From: Anodontia alba
Lineage: Eukaryota; Mollusca; Bivalvia; Lucinida; Lucinidae
Direction: 5' to 3'
DNA length: 64,000 nt
Assembly: GCA_964016985.1 (NCBI GenBank)
Contig: OZ024827.1
Location: 54,354,684 to 54,418,683 of the forward strand
Shown: in pieces, positions 43,274 through 56,865 of the stretch
Layout of the letters: each line of letters begins with the position of its first letter
Position numbering within the stretch: position 1 is the first letter of the stretch
Program-made: the position numbers and the translations under genes
Notes under the pieces: model-generated
Seen by the model: only the letters and a program-made list of their open reading frames with translations
Databases searched by the model: none
Told to the model about the DNA's origin: nothing

Positions 43274-44365
43274 AAAACTTGTAAGCTTCTGGCTCGTCCA
43301 TTTTAGATACATCCGGCTATGAGATTTAGATATTCCTAGAGAAAAACGGCAAACAGTAAATACCCTGACCAGACGCCGCGTTCTATCATCTCAATATGAC
43401 TTAAATATTTTTTTTTTTTGTTGAAAGAGACATAAGACACCAAGTCACCGTCATCATTAAGTGGTGATTTGAATGGGCAGTCCTAACCCATGTCCAATCA
43501 TCAACAGTCCAGGCCTCGATCCGAGCAGTGTAGATACATTCCAGCGTGTCCGTTTCTGTCTCCCTTGTCAATTGAAATGTATCGCTACTTTTACCCTCGA
43601 AGCGCTTAGCATATTAGTAGACGCCATTTTTTTTTTTTTTTTTGTAAATTAAGCGTGACGTTACATGTGACTAGTTACTAGTTTGCTTAGGATTTACACC
43701 CCACTGAATGTTTGCAACGTTGTCGGTCACTAGCCTGCCCTCTCTGAATATTCTGCTTCTATTTACCACTAAATACTCATTGTCCTAAAAAAAACTGAAC
43801 AAGGTAACTAGTCCCTGACTCTCTGGTTAGCGCTCTGCTTGACATTTTATTTGCTATTTACTTAGATGTTAGACACTGACGAAAAAAAAAAAAATCCTCG
43901 TTTCTTTCTGAATAGTGTGATCACAGTATAAAGCACAAGAACTTAATAACAATTAAGGCAAACAATGATACAAGAATATTATCGTTATTACAAATAGAAA
44001 TCATGTACTACCGTACACGTGTAAACACATTGGGATCAGAAGAACGGATGCGGTACTGATCTAAAATAAAATGCAGACAGGTTGCAATGGGTTGTAGAGT
44101 GTAGCGTGAAGCGATCTTACCTTTTGCGCGTGGCGATCGTGGAACTATCGAGTGACACGCAAATTTCACGTTCCACGTGGAAAGAACGTGGAAATAGCGC
44201 GGAACTTGCGAGGAAATTAATCCTTTCCTCATTCGCTAGTGAAAACGACACGTAGTAAGGTTGCGCTGACTGTACTGTAGGTCAGGTTCTCAAAGTGCTA
44301 TGATACTCAGGTGAGCGTTACAGGGCCATCATGGCCCTCTTGTTTTATGATTTACCACCATTTAT

Positions 44366-46384
44366 TATCGCACCTGCTTGTAGCAGGGTGCGATATAGGC
44401 ATCCGATTTTCTGTCCGTCTGTCAGTCAGTCCGTCAGTCCGTCCGTCTGTCTGTCAACATTTATGTCGACGTTCGACATTTAAGTCAAAGTTAGTATTCT
44501 AATCAACTACAAGACTAAACAACCATCAAACCTTGCATGAAACATCTCCCTGACCTCCTGACTTTGCAACATAGGCGTCCGCTTTTCCGTATGTCTGTCC
44601 ATTCGTCAGTCCGTCTGTCAACATTTATGTCGAAGTTCGACATTTATGTCAAAGTTAGTATTTTAATCAACTACAAGACTAAACAACCATCAAACCTTGC
44701 ATGAAACATCTCCCTGACCTCCCGACTTTGCGACACAGGTGCCCACTTTTCCATTCGTCTGTCTGTTCGTCTGTCCGTCTCTTAACAGTTCTGTTATGTC
44801 GAAGTTTGACATTTATGTCAAAGTTAGTATTCTAATCAACTACAAGACTAAACAACCATCAAACCTTGTATGAAATATCTCCCTGACCTCCTGACTTTGC
44901 GACATAGGTGCCCGCTTTTCCATTCGTCTGTCCATTCATGCGTCCGTCTGTCTCTTAACAGTTATGTTATGTCGAAGTTCGACATTTACGCCAAAGTTAG
45001 TATTCTAATCAACTACAATTCTACAACAACCATCATTCCTTGCATGACACATCTCCCTGACCTCCTGACTTGGCAGATATGTTGACCCAGTGACCTTGAC
45101 CTATATTTTGCGCTCCATTGACTTTGACACAATTTACGTTGACATTCCAGATCTTCTCAACTATATGGCATACAACTACCAAACCTTGCATAGTGCTTCT
45201 TCTAGATGTACAGACTTGGCAGGTACCTTGACCCGGTGACCTTGACCTATATTTTGCGTTCCAGTGACTTTGACATATTTTGCGTCGACGTTCGATATCT
45301 CCTCAACTATAAGGCCTACAACCATCAAACCTTGCAAAGTGCTTCTCCTCAATGTACTGACTTAGCAGATACCTTGACCTGGTGATCTTGACCTATATTT
45401 TGGCTGCAGTGACTTTGACATAATTTACATCAACGTTCCAGATCTCCTCAAGTGTAAGACCTCTAGCCACCAAACCTTGCATAGTGCTTCTCCTATATGT
45501 ACTGATGGCAGGTATCTTGACCCGGTGACCTTGACCTATATTTTGAGCTCCAGTGCCTTTTACACATTTTACGTCAAAGTTCAATATCTCCTCAACTATA
45601 AGGCCTACAACCATCAAACCTTGCATAGTGCTTCTCCTCAATGTACTGACTCTGCAGGTACCTTGACTGGGTGACCTTGACCTATATTTCACGCTCCATT
45701 GACTTTTACACCTTTTAGGTCACCCTTCCATATGTCCTCAACTGTAAGGCCTTCAACCAAACCTTATATAGCACTTCTTCTCGATGTACTGACTCGACAG
45801 GTACCTTGACCTGGTGACCTTGACCTATATTGTGCACTCCAGTGACTTTGACACATTTTATATTGGTGTTCGGTATCTCCTTAAATATAAGACCTACAAC
45901 CACTAAACCTTGCATAGTGCTTCACCTCATTGCCCTGGCTTGGCAGGTACCTTGCCCCAGTGACCTTGACCTATATTTGACACATTTTACGTTGATGTTT
46001 GATAACTCCTCAACTATAAGGCCTACAACCACCATACCTTGCATTGTGCTTCTCCTTGATGTACTGAATTAGCAGGTACCTTGACCCGTGACCTTGACCT
46101 ATATTTCATGCTCCAGTGACTTTTGAACATTTTAGGTCAACGTTCCATTATCATTGGGCTGTATGATACGAAAAGTCAGTGCTGAAGATATAGCCATTAG
46201 AGGGAATGGGACTGGCCTGGAATATATGTGCCCACTAGGCACTTTGTCTACATTTTTTTCAACCCAGTTTTCCAAGTAAGCACTGCTAAGAATGAAATAA
46301 ACTTATTTAATAACCACATTCTGATTGAGGCTCCTGTGACTTTTGCGCCAGCAGGTGCGATGACGCCTTCCGCGGAATTCTTGT
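44366..46384 (+). mobile_element. Complete HINE-like element, family A copy 2
   Basis: Same build as 1006-3033: hairpin TATCGCACCTGCT...AGCAGGGTGCGATA (44366-44395), GTCC/GTCT run, ~170-bp units, then ~145-bp units, tail agcaggtgcgatgacgcc, TTCCGCGGAA, end AATTCTTGT. It is collinear with copy 1 over its whole length, with small indels. Its flanks are also joined without it at 57479-57800, giving an approximate empty site. Confidence 0.8.
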
Positions 46385-46519
46385 TTCACATATACAACTA
46401 GTTTCAGCGTTATGTTGAAAAAAATCTCAGATGGGGGGAAGAAATTAACTAGTCAGTTTCTTCCCCCACCCAGTCAATGTGCTTTGCTGTAATGATACAT
46501 TGTTTTAACTAATCTTAAT
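46385..46519. other. Spacer with an inverted repeat
   Basis: GGGGGAAGAAA and TTTCTTCCCCC at about 46434-46470 form a stem with a ~13-base loop. The stretch is related to 57754-57850. No gene. Confidence 0.5.
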
Positions 46520-48666
46520 TATACCCCCGACATACGAAGTATGTGGGGGTATATAGTTTTCGCTTTTCCGTTCGTCCCTTCGTACATTCATTCGTTCGTT
46601 CGTCTTTCCGTCACAGGGTCAAAGTTTTTGCGTTAAAGTTTATAAGACCTCATATTTTGAAGACTCTTTAATGGATTTCATTCATATTTGGTCTGATGGT
46701 AGATATAGGTCTAAAGTTTTTATCAGCACCATCCCCACCCCGGGGGTGACCTTGGGGTCAAGGTCACAGACTTAGAATTTTTATAAAAAAGTCATTTTTT
46801 TGTGTTTAAGTTTATATAGCTATATCATCAACACCTTTGAGGAATTTCATTTATATTTGACATGTAGGTAGATATAGGCCTAGAGTCTTACTCAGCACGA
46901 TCCCCACCCTGGGTGTGACCAAGGTCAAGGTCACAGACTTAGAAATTTCATATAAAAGTAAAAATTTTTGTGTTTAAGTTTATAAAGTTATATCATCAAG
47001 ACCTTTTGTTGATTTCATTATCCCCTAATTGAAAGGTTGAGGGGATATAGCTATCAGCAAGAAATCTGTTCGTCTGTCATATTATTATTCATATTAGTCT
47101 TTCATACTTTATTTTTGTCTTAGGGGCAAAGTTTTTACGTTAAAGTTTATAAGACCTTTTATTATGAAGACCCTTTGATGGATTTCATTCATATTTGGCC
47201 TGATGGTAGATATAGGTCTAAAGTTTTTATCAGCACCATCCCCACCCCAGGGGTGACCTTTGAGTCAAGGTCATGGACTTAGAATTTTCATAAAAAAGTC
47301 AATTTTTTTTGTGTTTTAAGTTTATATAGCTATGTATCAACAGCTTTGAGGAATTTCAGTTATATTTGACATGTTAGTAGATATAGGCCTAGAGTCTTAC
47401 TCAACATGATCCCCACCCCGGGTGTGACCAAGGTCAAGGTCACAGACTTAGAATTTTCATATAAAGTAAAAATTTTTGTGTCTAAGTTTATATAGCAATA
47501 TCATCAAGACCCTCTGTTGAATTTCATTATCCCCTAATTTAAAAAAAGGTTGAGGGGATATAGCTATCAACATGGAATCTGTTCGTCTGTCCGTTTGTCC
47601 ATAGAAGGATTATTCTTTCATACTTTATTTTTGTCTTAGGGTCAAAGTTTTTATGTTAAAGTTTATAAGACCTTATATTATGAAGACCCTTTGATGGATT
47701 TCATTCATATTTGGCCTGATGGTAGATATAGGTCTAAAATTTTATCAGCATCAACCCTACCCTGGGGGATTGCCTTGGGGTCAAGGTCATGGACTTAGAA
47801 TTTTCATAAAAAGTCAAAATTTTTGTGTTTAAGTTTGTATAGCTATACCATCAAGACCCTTTGAGGAATTTCATTTATATTATACATGTTGGTTGATATA
47901 GGTCTAGAGTTTTACTCAGCATGATCACCATCCCGGGGTATGACCTTGAGGTCAAGGTCACAAACTTAGAATTTTCATATAAAAGTAAAAATATTTGCAT
48001 CTAAGTTTATATAGCTATATCATTAAGACCTTTTGATGAATTTCGTTATCCTCCTATCGATAGGTTTAGGGGATAGCTATCAGCATGGAATCCATCTGTC
48101 CATCAATCCATCTGTCTGTCCATAAACACATTATTGTGCACCCCTTAACTCCTAACTACCCTTTGAGTTATTTTCAGGAAACTCTTTCAGGTTGTAGAGG
48201 GCATTTGGTTGGGGTGTTGGGTACAAGAATGACATCTCTAACTGACTTGGTCCATGAGTTGTCTCCCCTTGTATCCAAAAATTGTTAACATTTTGTGGGA
48301 ACCATATTTTTAAAACACGTTAGGACATTTTCATGATACTACACCAGTATGTAGAGGACATTGAGCAGGCATATCACATTCAAGAATGACACTCTGACTC
48401 CTTTCTGCAGTTTTCTCCCTTGGTTATTTAAATCTTGTGTGGGCAATAACTCTAAAAATTCTTTAAGATATTTTACGGATATGTAGAGGACATTCAGTAG
48501 GCAGGTCGCCTTAAAATTTTCATTAAACTTTATATAGCTATATTATGAAGACCCTTTTGTTGGTTTCATTAATACTAAGCATGATGGTATATATAGGTCT
48601 AAAGTTTTTCTGGGCACCATCCCCAAGCTGGGGCATGGTTTTTAAGTCAATGTCACAGACTTTTCA

Positions 48667-48962
48667 GCCGGCCTCGGTGGCTCAGTTGGATGCGCCGTCC
48701 GACTGGAGACCAGGAGGTCCCGGGTTCAGCCCCCGCCGAGGTCGGCAACATTCTTTCGTGGAGATTGATCGTGAAATATTTTCTACGGTCATTCTCCCCC
48801 TTCCGCTGATACAAGAAGGGCAGTTGTCAGTTTCTGGCGAAAGAATGTGGTTAACCGCTTAGAGGACTAAGTCTGCCCAGTAAACGTGTGGTTAGGTAAA
48901 CTGACCGCGCTCGACATGACCCCATTGGGTTGACTGGGCCGTAAAACCTCAACACAAACAAA
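48667..48962 (+). mobile_element. tRNA-derived SINE type I, complete copy
   Basis: The tRNA-like head has GTGGCTCAGTTGG (A box) and GGGTTCAGCCCC (B box). The body has gaagggcagttgtcagtttc and gtgtggttaggtaaactgac. The tail is gtaaaacctcaacacaaac. Perfect target duplications, cacagacttttca, are at 48654-48666 and 48963-48975. RNA polymerase III promoter boxes face the plus strand. Related copies: 57505-57740, 58656-58960. Confidence 0.9.
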
Positions 48963-48983
48963 CACAGACTTTTCATACAAATG

Positions 48984-49170
48984 TCATTTTAACTTCGTAA
49001 TACTTTAACGTATAGATAATGTGCTATTCTCTTCTGTTTTCACACCTTCCACAGAAAAAACGACCTTTCAGTCGTCAATTAAAGTCTTAAACCAGAAGGT
49101 CCCTTAGGCAGTTACCTGTGTGACGTAACTCTTCCCCCTCAATTGATCACGTGTCAGTTTCTTTTCTGTG
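48984..49170 (+). repeat. Left inverted terminal repeat of DIRS-like copy 1
   Basis: Reads TCATTTTAACTTCG, tatagataatgtgctattc, then ccagaaggtcccttaggcag and gatcacgtgtcagtttc. Inverse at 57010-57204; also at 59117-59300 as the left end of copy 2. Confidence 0.85.
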
Positions 49171-49462
49171 GACAAAGAAAATCAACAAGGATTTTTTACC
49201 TGTGAAAGAAATTCGGATTATATCTTTCCTCACGGATAAATTTCTGTATCCTTGTGTTTCTTTTGTTTCTTTATCACTCCTTTCACTAACCATGTTATTG
49301 TTTAAAATTTTCCATTGTCGATTTCTTGCATTTATTGACTGGCTATTACGACATGCGTTTTCGCGACTCTCGCTATAATCGGCACAACGCTCGTGTGCGG
49401 TCGGTTCAGAAGTTGTGTTCTTATATAAAAAATTTTAACTTGGTCTATTTGTTCCAGGTTAT

Positions 49463-49830
49463 TCAGTGATGCGACATGCTGTACCTGGACTATTACTGGA
49501 TATCTTGCGAGTTGGCGAAGATTTCTATGGTGGAGAAGCAGATTAATAAAGAACTTGTGAACCCTTATGGGTTATACGACAATTCTTTACTGATGGGAGC
49601 CCCACCCCATATGGCAATACTGCTTGAGTAAGACCCATCAGGGTGGCATCTTATGGATGCTTAAGTATCCAAAATAAGTCTAAGTCCACCAGTCACGGGT
49701 CACCAGTCACCGGTCATTCATTGTCAGCTTCACCAGGCACCAGTCACCAGTCACTGGGCATCCAGGCATGGATAAAATCACTGGGCATTCCTTACCAGTC
49801 ACGGGTCATCCGCCCAACTGATATTGGCTT
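49463..49830 (+). pseudogene. Degenerate gag-like region of DIRS-like copy 1
   Basis: Parallel to 59590-59870 of copy 2: ttgttccaggtt, gatgggagc.ccaccccat, gtaagacccatcagggtgg and caccagtcaccgg repeats. Stops in all frames. Confidence 0.5.
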
Positions 49831-50050
49831 ACAGCTGGGCAAGGCCTGCTATCCTTGTAGCAGGTAAGGGTAGAGGGGGATGTTTTTATTTCTTCTGTTT
49901 CTTCACTTTTATTCCTGTTCTTCTTTCTTCCCTGTCCCTCTCTTTCATCTCCTCTACTATCTCTTCTATCTTTTTTCTCCCTTTCTCTGGGAGACGACAC
50001 AAAATGACCCACAAGGGTTGACGTGTCGTTAAACCCCAACTCAATCAATC
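49831..50050 (+). mobile_element. SINE-like repeat, type II, copy 2
   Basis: Nearly the same as 6497-6710: gctgggcaaggcctgctatc at the start, tgacccacaagggttgacg and ctcaatcaatc at the end. It sits in the gag-like region of DIRS copy 1. Confidence 0.65.
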
Positions 50051-50119
50051 AAAAGTCACCGGGCATCCAGGCAAGGATAAAATCACCGGGCATACATCAT
50101 CCAGTCAATTATTTACAGG

Positions 50120-50645
50120 TACTAGTGTCCGGTCAATGTGACGGATTACTAGTTACTCCTACCGGGCAACAGTTACGAGTACCAGTGTCCGGTCATTGTG
50201 TCGCATTATTAGTGACTCCTACCCGGCAACAGTTACGAGTACTAGTGTCCGGTCATTGTGTCGAATTATTAGTGACTTCACCGGGCAACAGTTACGAGTA
50301 CTAGTGTCTGGTCATTGTGTCGCATTATTAGTGACTCCTACCGGGCAACAGTTAAGAGTACTAGTGTCCGGTCATTGTGTCGAATTATTAGTGACTTCAC
50401 TGGGCAACAGTTACGAGTACTAGTGTCCAGTCATTGTGTCGAATTATTAGTGACTTCGCCTGGCAAACAGTTACGAGTACTAGTGTCCGGTCATATGTCC
50501 AGCTACTAGTGTATACCACTGGCAAATAGTTATGATTACTAGTATCCAGTCATTGTATTGGATTACTAGTGAAGTCTACTGGGCAATAGTTACGAGTTCT
50601 AGTGTCCAGTCATTGTGTCGGATTACTAGTGATTGGGTAACAGTC
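50120..50645 (+). repeat. Minisatellite, ~60-bp unit, about 8 units
   Basis: Unit: gtactagtgtccggtcattg, then tcg.attattagtgact and gggcaacagttacga. Starts near 50122, 50182, 50243, 50302, 50362, 50421, 50482 and 50540, with more decay to the right. It lies where the second DIRS copy has the caccaggcaccagtc repeats. Confidence 0.9.
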
Positions 50646-53413
50646 ACTAGTCCAGAACAATCTATTATTGTTCATAGAGCTTTATAGATAAGTCAAGTCA
50701 ATGGATATAGGTTATAAAATGAAATACATAGTAACCTTTTATATAATAAATTTCTGTACAGTCTTTCCCGAATCAGACTAGAATTCTAAATATTCCATTG
50801 ACTTATTATAGGAGTGTAATTCTATTAATATTTTAAATTAACTGATGCAATTTATCTCTTTCATCTGCTAGAAAGAGGTTAACTTCCGATTCTAACGAAA
50901 TTCCACTGGGCAGTAGTTTCGTAGACTAGTGCCAGGTCATTGTGTCGGATTACTAGTGACCGAGTAGTAGTCACTAGTCCTCGCTCAATCTATGTTTATT
51001 CATTGAGCACTTTCCACATGTCTAGTCTTGGGTTATAGGTTATAGAATGACAGCGATGGGTTCTAATACCTAGTAGCCCCGTATATTGTTAAATTCTGTC
51101 CAGTCATTTTTGAACTAGACTTAAAATTCTATATATATATATATATATATGTATTCTTAAAAATGAATTAAGAATTATCGGGTACGATCAAATTCGCAAT
51201 TCATTCACTCAGTGTTGAAGATACTTCAATCTGTAATTATATAAATTATATCTCTTTTTATTCGCTACAAAGAGATTAATTTCTTAGATATTCACCTTAT
51301 TCGGCTCCAAAGTAAAGGTGAACTCTATAAAACTGTTGTTATTTCTAAGAAGGAAAATATAAACGAAATTTAAATTTTTCTTCTTTCCTTCCCTGTTTTT
51401 CTACATGCTCCCGATATGTATCAGCATGTAATCTAGGGAATAAATTTACAAGAAAGTAGCAATGGATCCTCTCTACTTTCTATTAATATTTCATTCATAA
51501 GGTATCGGAAATCTACACCAATTAGATAAATGAATTAAGAGTTTATTTATTTATCTGCTACCTCTCTAGATTACTACAATTAAAAACTCTAGTTGAGGTA
51601 CATATTTCCTTTTGCCTTTGTACATGGAAAATAGCTGATCCGTTAAGCTATTATTCTATATTATACTATCTTTTGATTGATTATATAAGAGTCTAGGTCA
51701 GTCGTGCTCTGTCTAAACTCTGCTATAAAATAATAAATAAGAAGTATTCTTATATTTAGGCATATATATAATTCGATATGTTCTTTACTTTGCCCTTTTT
51801 TATTTTTCTTCTGGATCATTTAAGACTATGATAGTAATATACCAGATAATTTTGTCTCAGTTAGAATCTATTACGCTGAAGATTCTTCATCTGGGAATAA
51901 TAATTTTATTATGATTACGATCAGAAATATTATTCAAAAAGGTTTAAAACTTATAATCACTAGACCCAATTAATCTACGTATATTATAGGTCTACTTTAT
52001 CCTTATTGAGGAATAGTTTTGTTTCGATTAGCTCTATACCTCTAATATTTCACTTATAACTAGAGTCCATGTCAGTCAAAATTTTCTCGCACTTTTGGTA
52101 TAGACAATGGATACATATTTAGTAAAGGCATTAATTTATTCAGTACGTGACTGATTATTATTGCCTAAATTAAATATTATATACAATACTTTCGATTTGA
52201 TTTTTTATTGGCTTTGTAACTATTCAGAAACTGCCAAAGTCAATCATTTCCTTCCTCTAAACTTTCCGAAGCCTTAGATTATATTTATATATATTTTTAA
52301 AAAAATGCTTAGAGGTTAATTAACGATAGTTTACCTCATAATAGCAGATATTATCATATTCATATTAATCATCCCTTTGTTTGTACGTTCTAGGCTTAGA
52401 CAAGAGGGAAAACATCCTTACTTACGAGTCGGTAAAGAATTAAGCTACATTTCATTATCTCTTTACCCCTTTTTTATGTTTACATTCGTTAAAGGGATCA
52501 TTGTTCTTCTCGCTAAGAGTTCAAGTTCAGTTTGCAAGTAATGCAAAGATTAATATCTTGATTTCCAGTTCGCATCAAAAATGGTCTATATATATAGATA
52601 AATATCTTTTCCGAAACTGGATATTTATTCTTTCCACACAATAAGTCATTTCAAGACGTTTCAATGATTTTGAAATGCACTGCCTCAATTCATAATATAG
52701 AATTTGTTTATATAAACTTCACAACGTAGTAAGTGCCGCACCTACTTTCCCGGTCAGATCTTACTTTTTTTGATACGTTTTTGAACATACTGAAAGTTTT
52801 CCGATTATACATTCGGTAAATAAACTTTCGAGTAGCATCTACGCTTTTAAACATTCAGATTATTTGATAATAGTTGGAGATAATATATTATACCGATATT
52901 TATATATCTATCTTCATTATTTATCTTTCTCAACTTATTTTTAAGTTAGATTGACCTTCTCGCTACGTTCCAGGTCTAAATCTAACTAACATTATGGACC
53001 AGTCACTTTTTTGTTACAGATAAAATATTTCCTAAACAATATTTTAATATTTCTCAGTATTCAGAACGTAACGACTTCATGAATACTTGGAAATAATTTC
53101 AATTCTACGCTTGTTAAACTAAGCCTAAAACAAGCTCTAGTTTTTTGAATGGATATTATCCTTCGATTCAGTTCATGGAGATACATCCATTTTGATCCCA
53201 TTATTTCTATTTCAATCATACAAAATTCTAATGACTAAGAACTCATTTTCTACCTAAGAATACAGAATAACGAGTCATCATTGCTGCATATTGGTTAAAG
53301 ATTAAACAAATTTTATCTTAAACCTATATGACGTTAAATTAATAATTACCTATATTATTTCATATTTATACATGTTTTTACCCTTGCGTCAGGGATCATG
53401 GTAATAATATTAT
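50646..53413. other. AT-rich interior of DIRS-like copy 1, no gene
   Basis: No frame above about 60 codons. A short match to copy 2 (agagtccatgtcagtca at about 52067 and 61207) suggests decayed gag/pol rather than unrelated filler. Confidence 0.5.
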
Positions 53414-53414
53414 T

Positions 53415-55225
53415 AGCTCACCTGAGCTCTGCTCAGGATGAGCTATTGTGATCACTTTTCGTCCGTTGTCCGTCCGTCCGTGCCTCCGTCCGTTAACGTT
53501 TTCAAACGACTTCTTCTCCGAAGCCGCTGAGCCAATTTTGCTCAAATTTCATATGGAGCGTCCTTAGGGTGGGGGAAGGAAAAATTGCTAAAATGGTCAC
53601 GGTCCGTTGACCAAGATGGCCGCCACGCCCATATATGGTAAAAACCTTTAAAAATCTTCTTCTCCAGAACCGAGAATGCCTTGGGGCTGAACCTTTGCAG
53701 GAATCATTGGGGACGGGAGGTCTACCAAAATTGCTAAAAGAATTGTCGTTCGTTGACAATTGACCTTTTTACGGCAAGGTCAAGTTTGCTTCCCTATGCA
53801 TTTGTATGGGGAAAACCTTTAAAAATCTTCTTCTACAAAACCGAGCATGCCTTATGGCTGAATCTCTGCATATATCTTCGGGAACAGGAGGGCTACCAAA
53901 ATTGCTAAAATAATGGTCGTACATTGACATTTGACCTTTTTACGGTAAGGTCAATTTTGCTTCCTTATGCATTTGTATGGGAAAAATGTTCAGAATTTCA
54001 AACAACTTCTCCTCTGGAGCCTCTGGGCCAATTTTGCTCAAATTTCATATGGAGCCTCTTTAGGTAGGGGGAACAAAAGATTGCTAAAATGGTCACGGTT
54101 CGTTGACCAAGATGGCCGCCATGCCCATATATGGTAAAAACCTTTAAAAATCTTCTTCTCTAGAACCGAGGATGCTTTGCGGCTGAATGTTTGCATAAAT
54201 CATTGGGGACAGGGGGTCTACCAAAGTTGCTAAAATAACGGCCATACATTGACATTTGACCTTTTTACGGCAAGGTCAAGTTTGCTTCCTTATGCATTTG
54301 TATGGGAAAAAACATTTAAAAATCTTATTCTCCAAAACTGAGGATGGCTTGTGGCTGAATCTTTGCATATATCATCTGGAACGGGCGGTCTATCAAAGTT
54401 GCTAAAATAATTGTCATACATTGACATTTAACCTTTTTAGGGTGAGGTCAAGTTTGCTTCTGTATGCATTTGTATGGGCCCCATACATTTGTATGGAAAA
54501 AATTTTGATAATTTCAAATGGCTTTTCCTCTGATGCCTCCGGGCCAGTGTTGCTCAAATTTCATGCGGAGCCTCCGTGGGCAGGAGAATGAAAGATTGCT
54601 AAAATGGGTATGGTCCATTGAGCAAAATGGCTGCCATGCCCATATATGGTAAAAACCTTTAAAAATCTTCTTCTCCATAACCAAATAAGCTCTGGGTCCT
54701 AATCTTTGCACAAATTATGGGGGACAGGAGATCTACCAAAATTGCTAAAATGATGATTCTGTGTTGACATTTGACCTTTTTACCTCCAAGGTCAAATTTG
54801 CTTCCCCATTTGTATGGGCCATATACATTTATATTGAAAGTATCGAAGTGACTTGTAGATCAACAGTAGTTAAAATTGTTCTGATTGGAAATCTAAGATG
54901 GCCATCATCTAATTTATATTTATAATATTTCCCTGCCACTGTGCTGTTTACATGTATAAAATCATGATTCTTCAGAAACCACTTAGCCAATTTCCACCAA
55001 ATTTCACATTGATCCTTCTGTAGAAATGTGATTGATAGTTTATTCAAATGATCATGCTCCATTGACTGTCAGGCCCATATATTCTTCTTCAAAACTAAGA
55101 ACTGCTCAAATGATGATATTTTCATTAGTTGCGATGATAGGATTGGAAAAATGTTGCATAACATCTGCATGTCTGCAGTGGCTATGTCACTTAGGTGAGC
55201 GAATCGTGGCCCATGGGCCTCTTGT
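53415..55225 (+). mobile_element. Complete HINE-like element, family D
   Basis: The 5' hairpin is AGCTCA, CCTGAGC, tct, GCTCAGG, TGAGCT, followed by gtccgttgtccgtccgtccg. Core units contain ccaaaattgctaaaat, gaccaagatggccgcc, aacctttaaaaatcttctt and cattgacatttgaccttttt (about five, ~175-bp pairs). The 3' end has aggtgagcga (inverse of the 5' GCTCACCT), the hairpin GGCCCATGGGCC and CTCTTGT before a T. No target duplication. Confidence 0.8.
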
Positions 55226-56865
55226 TTTATTACTCTCTATGGTTTACGCATAGATCTCGAGTATATATATATATTTTCTTCCGGAATTCATTTACGAGTA
55301 CGTAATTTGATATTTCAGGAATTGCCAATTATGCAGAAATAGATTTTATACTATTAATATTCAATTCTAAAAATTTAATTGAATATTTATCTATAAAATT
55401 CCGGGCAGTAATTTTATAACAAGTTATATGTTTAATAATTCCTTGCTTAATAAATAGTTATGCTTAACCTTTTATTTATTGCAGGAATTTGTCCCGTAGT
55501 ATAATTTTAATTTAGTATTCATATATTTCTTACTATTCTTAAATATGCGTATAGAATAGTAATACTATCTCTTAACTTATAAATTAAGTTTTTTAGAGAT
55601 TATTAATCAGTACTATTGTATAATCTTTCTTTAGAGATTATCACACTATTACATTTCCTCTGAGTCCTCTTTTTCTGAACATTTTGATTCGTCATTACAA
55701 AGTGGACTTTTTAACATTTTCTTGATTTCCATGATTATTTACTCAGGAGTACTTTTCATGGCAATCTTCTGGCATAGAAAGATTCTATCCAGTTTATTTC
55801 TTATTGCTTAATCTTAGCAATACGGTAAGAATTAGCCAAAATATGACCGTCTTACAGTTAGCTGCGATCAGCCTTATTCTTATCTCTCTTATTGTCTGTC
55901 AAACTCTACGTTATGTTGTTGGCAGTCTCTTCTTTATTATTTTGTCCAGGACATCAAACGCTTTTATATGACCATGACAAAAGTATTTGTCAATGATTTA
56001 GGTTGCTTTTCCTCTAGCAGTCTTACACAACCTCTGTATTATCTTATGGCTTGACTAAAAACTCGTAATACAATTAGTCTAGCAATAGTTTTAACCATTT
56101 TTTTTTTTTTGTGTATACCTTTTCTTCTGATGGATAACTGAGTTACAGTTAAGTTTACTCCATCTACTTTTTATTATCTCTCCTTCTTTAATTTGATCAA
56201 AGGGGAATAATTATACAACATTATGGTTATTTCAAGTCTATGTCTGTTTATCGGAAACGGTCCTATCGCTCCAATTAACAGGCTCTAATTAGTTTATAAT
56301 TCTAATAGCTTAGACTATTACAATTAGATAGCTTCACATATCTAGAATTTTATCCAAAATATCTACATATGTCAGTTATCTATAAGAAACTCCACCGAGT
56401 AGACATTTCCTTTTTTAAATCAAGACCCTAAATAGACTACTTATGGTCTTGGCTTTTGTTTTACAAATTTTGTTTCGAAAATATTATCTCTATATTCCTA
56501 GTTTACATTGCAATGGAATATTTAGGCTATGTCTCAATGACTCCTTTTTTTTCTTTTTGGAGCCATTTGTTGTTTCCCAAAAAGAAAAAAAAGGGGGCTG
56601 GGTGTGTGTGTGTGTGTGGGGGGGGGGGGTGCAATGTTAGGTCTCTGAGCTTCCTCTAGAGTCTACTATTATATATAAGGTTGTTAGATCATAACACCTT
56701 AAAGATATGTTATATTGTGAATCTAGATCATTCTTTCTATTAAATATAGAATTAGAATGTATCTGATTCCTTAGAGTTTCCTGAGTCTTTAACCAGAAGT
56801 GGTGAGATATTATTTATCTGGTGTTAGAATTAGGAGAGCACCTCCCTCCTATTCTTCAAATTCTA
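55226..56865. other. Right interior of DIRS-like copy 1, AT-rich, no gene
   Basis: This is where a tyrosine recombinase gene is expected in a DIRS element; nothing recognisable remains. A G-run (ggggggggggt) with a GT run is at about 56603-56630. Confidence 0.45.

Larger units (their letters stand above)
40279..44280. mobile_element. 4.0 kb TIR element, hAT-like at best, non-autonomous
   Basis: Ends are 35-bp inverted repeats with three mismatches: CTACAGAACAGGCAGCGC on the left and CTACAGTACAGTCAGCGC on the right, then ACCTTACTACGTGTCG on both. The inner CAGGCAGCG/CAGTCAGCG start recalls hAT ends, but I could not define an 8-bp target duplication. GTGGAAA motifs cluster near both ends (about 40323, 40408, 40421, 40468, 40484; 44149, 44176, 44188), probably transposase sites. 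No transposase ORF is seen. The body holds SINE fragments, a fold-back repeat (42243-42410) and a GA run. Confidence 0.7.
38561..44343 (+). mobile_element. HINE-like element, family D, 5' end not seen, split by a 4 kb TIR element
   Basis: A ~145-bp array (38600-39970, landmark gttaacactctagcggtcac, about nine units) and two related units (40000-40140) are followed by the insertion at ~40279-44280. Then ggtcaggttctcaaag leads to the 3' end: ctcaggtgagcg, the hairpin GGGCCAT/ATGGCCC, and CTCTTGT. The end matches 37674 and 55225 in structure. The 5' terminus is missing or too diverged. Confidence 0.65.

Noticed and set aside
43027..43301. Ser-Leu and Arg-Glu repeat proteins
   Set aside because: They are produced by the GA microsatellite at 43200-43268 on both strands.
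48667..48750. tRNA gene candidates in SINE heads (also 41268-41338 and 58656-58735)
   Set aside because: A and B boxes are present, but acceptor stems do not pair properly and body, tail and target duplications show SINEs.
50023..50509. Repetitive proteins with a 20-residue unit
   Set aside because: Translation of the ~60-bp minisatellite in several frames; no start context or homology.
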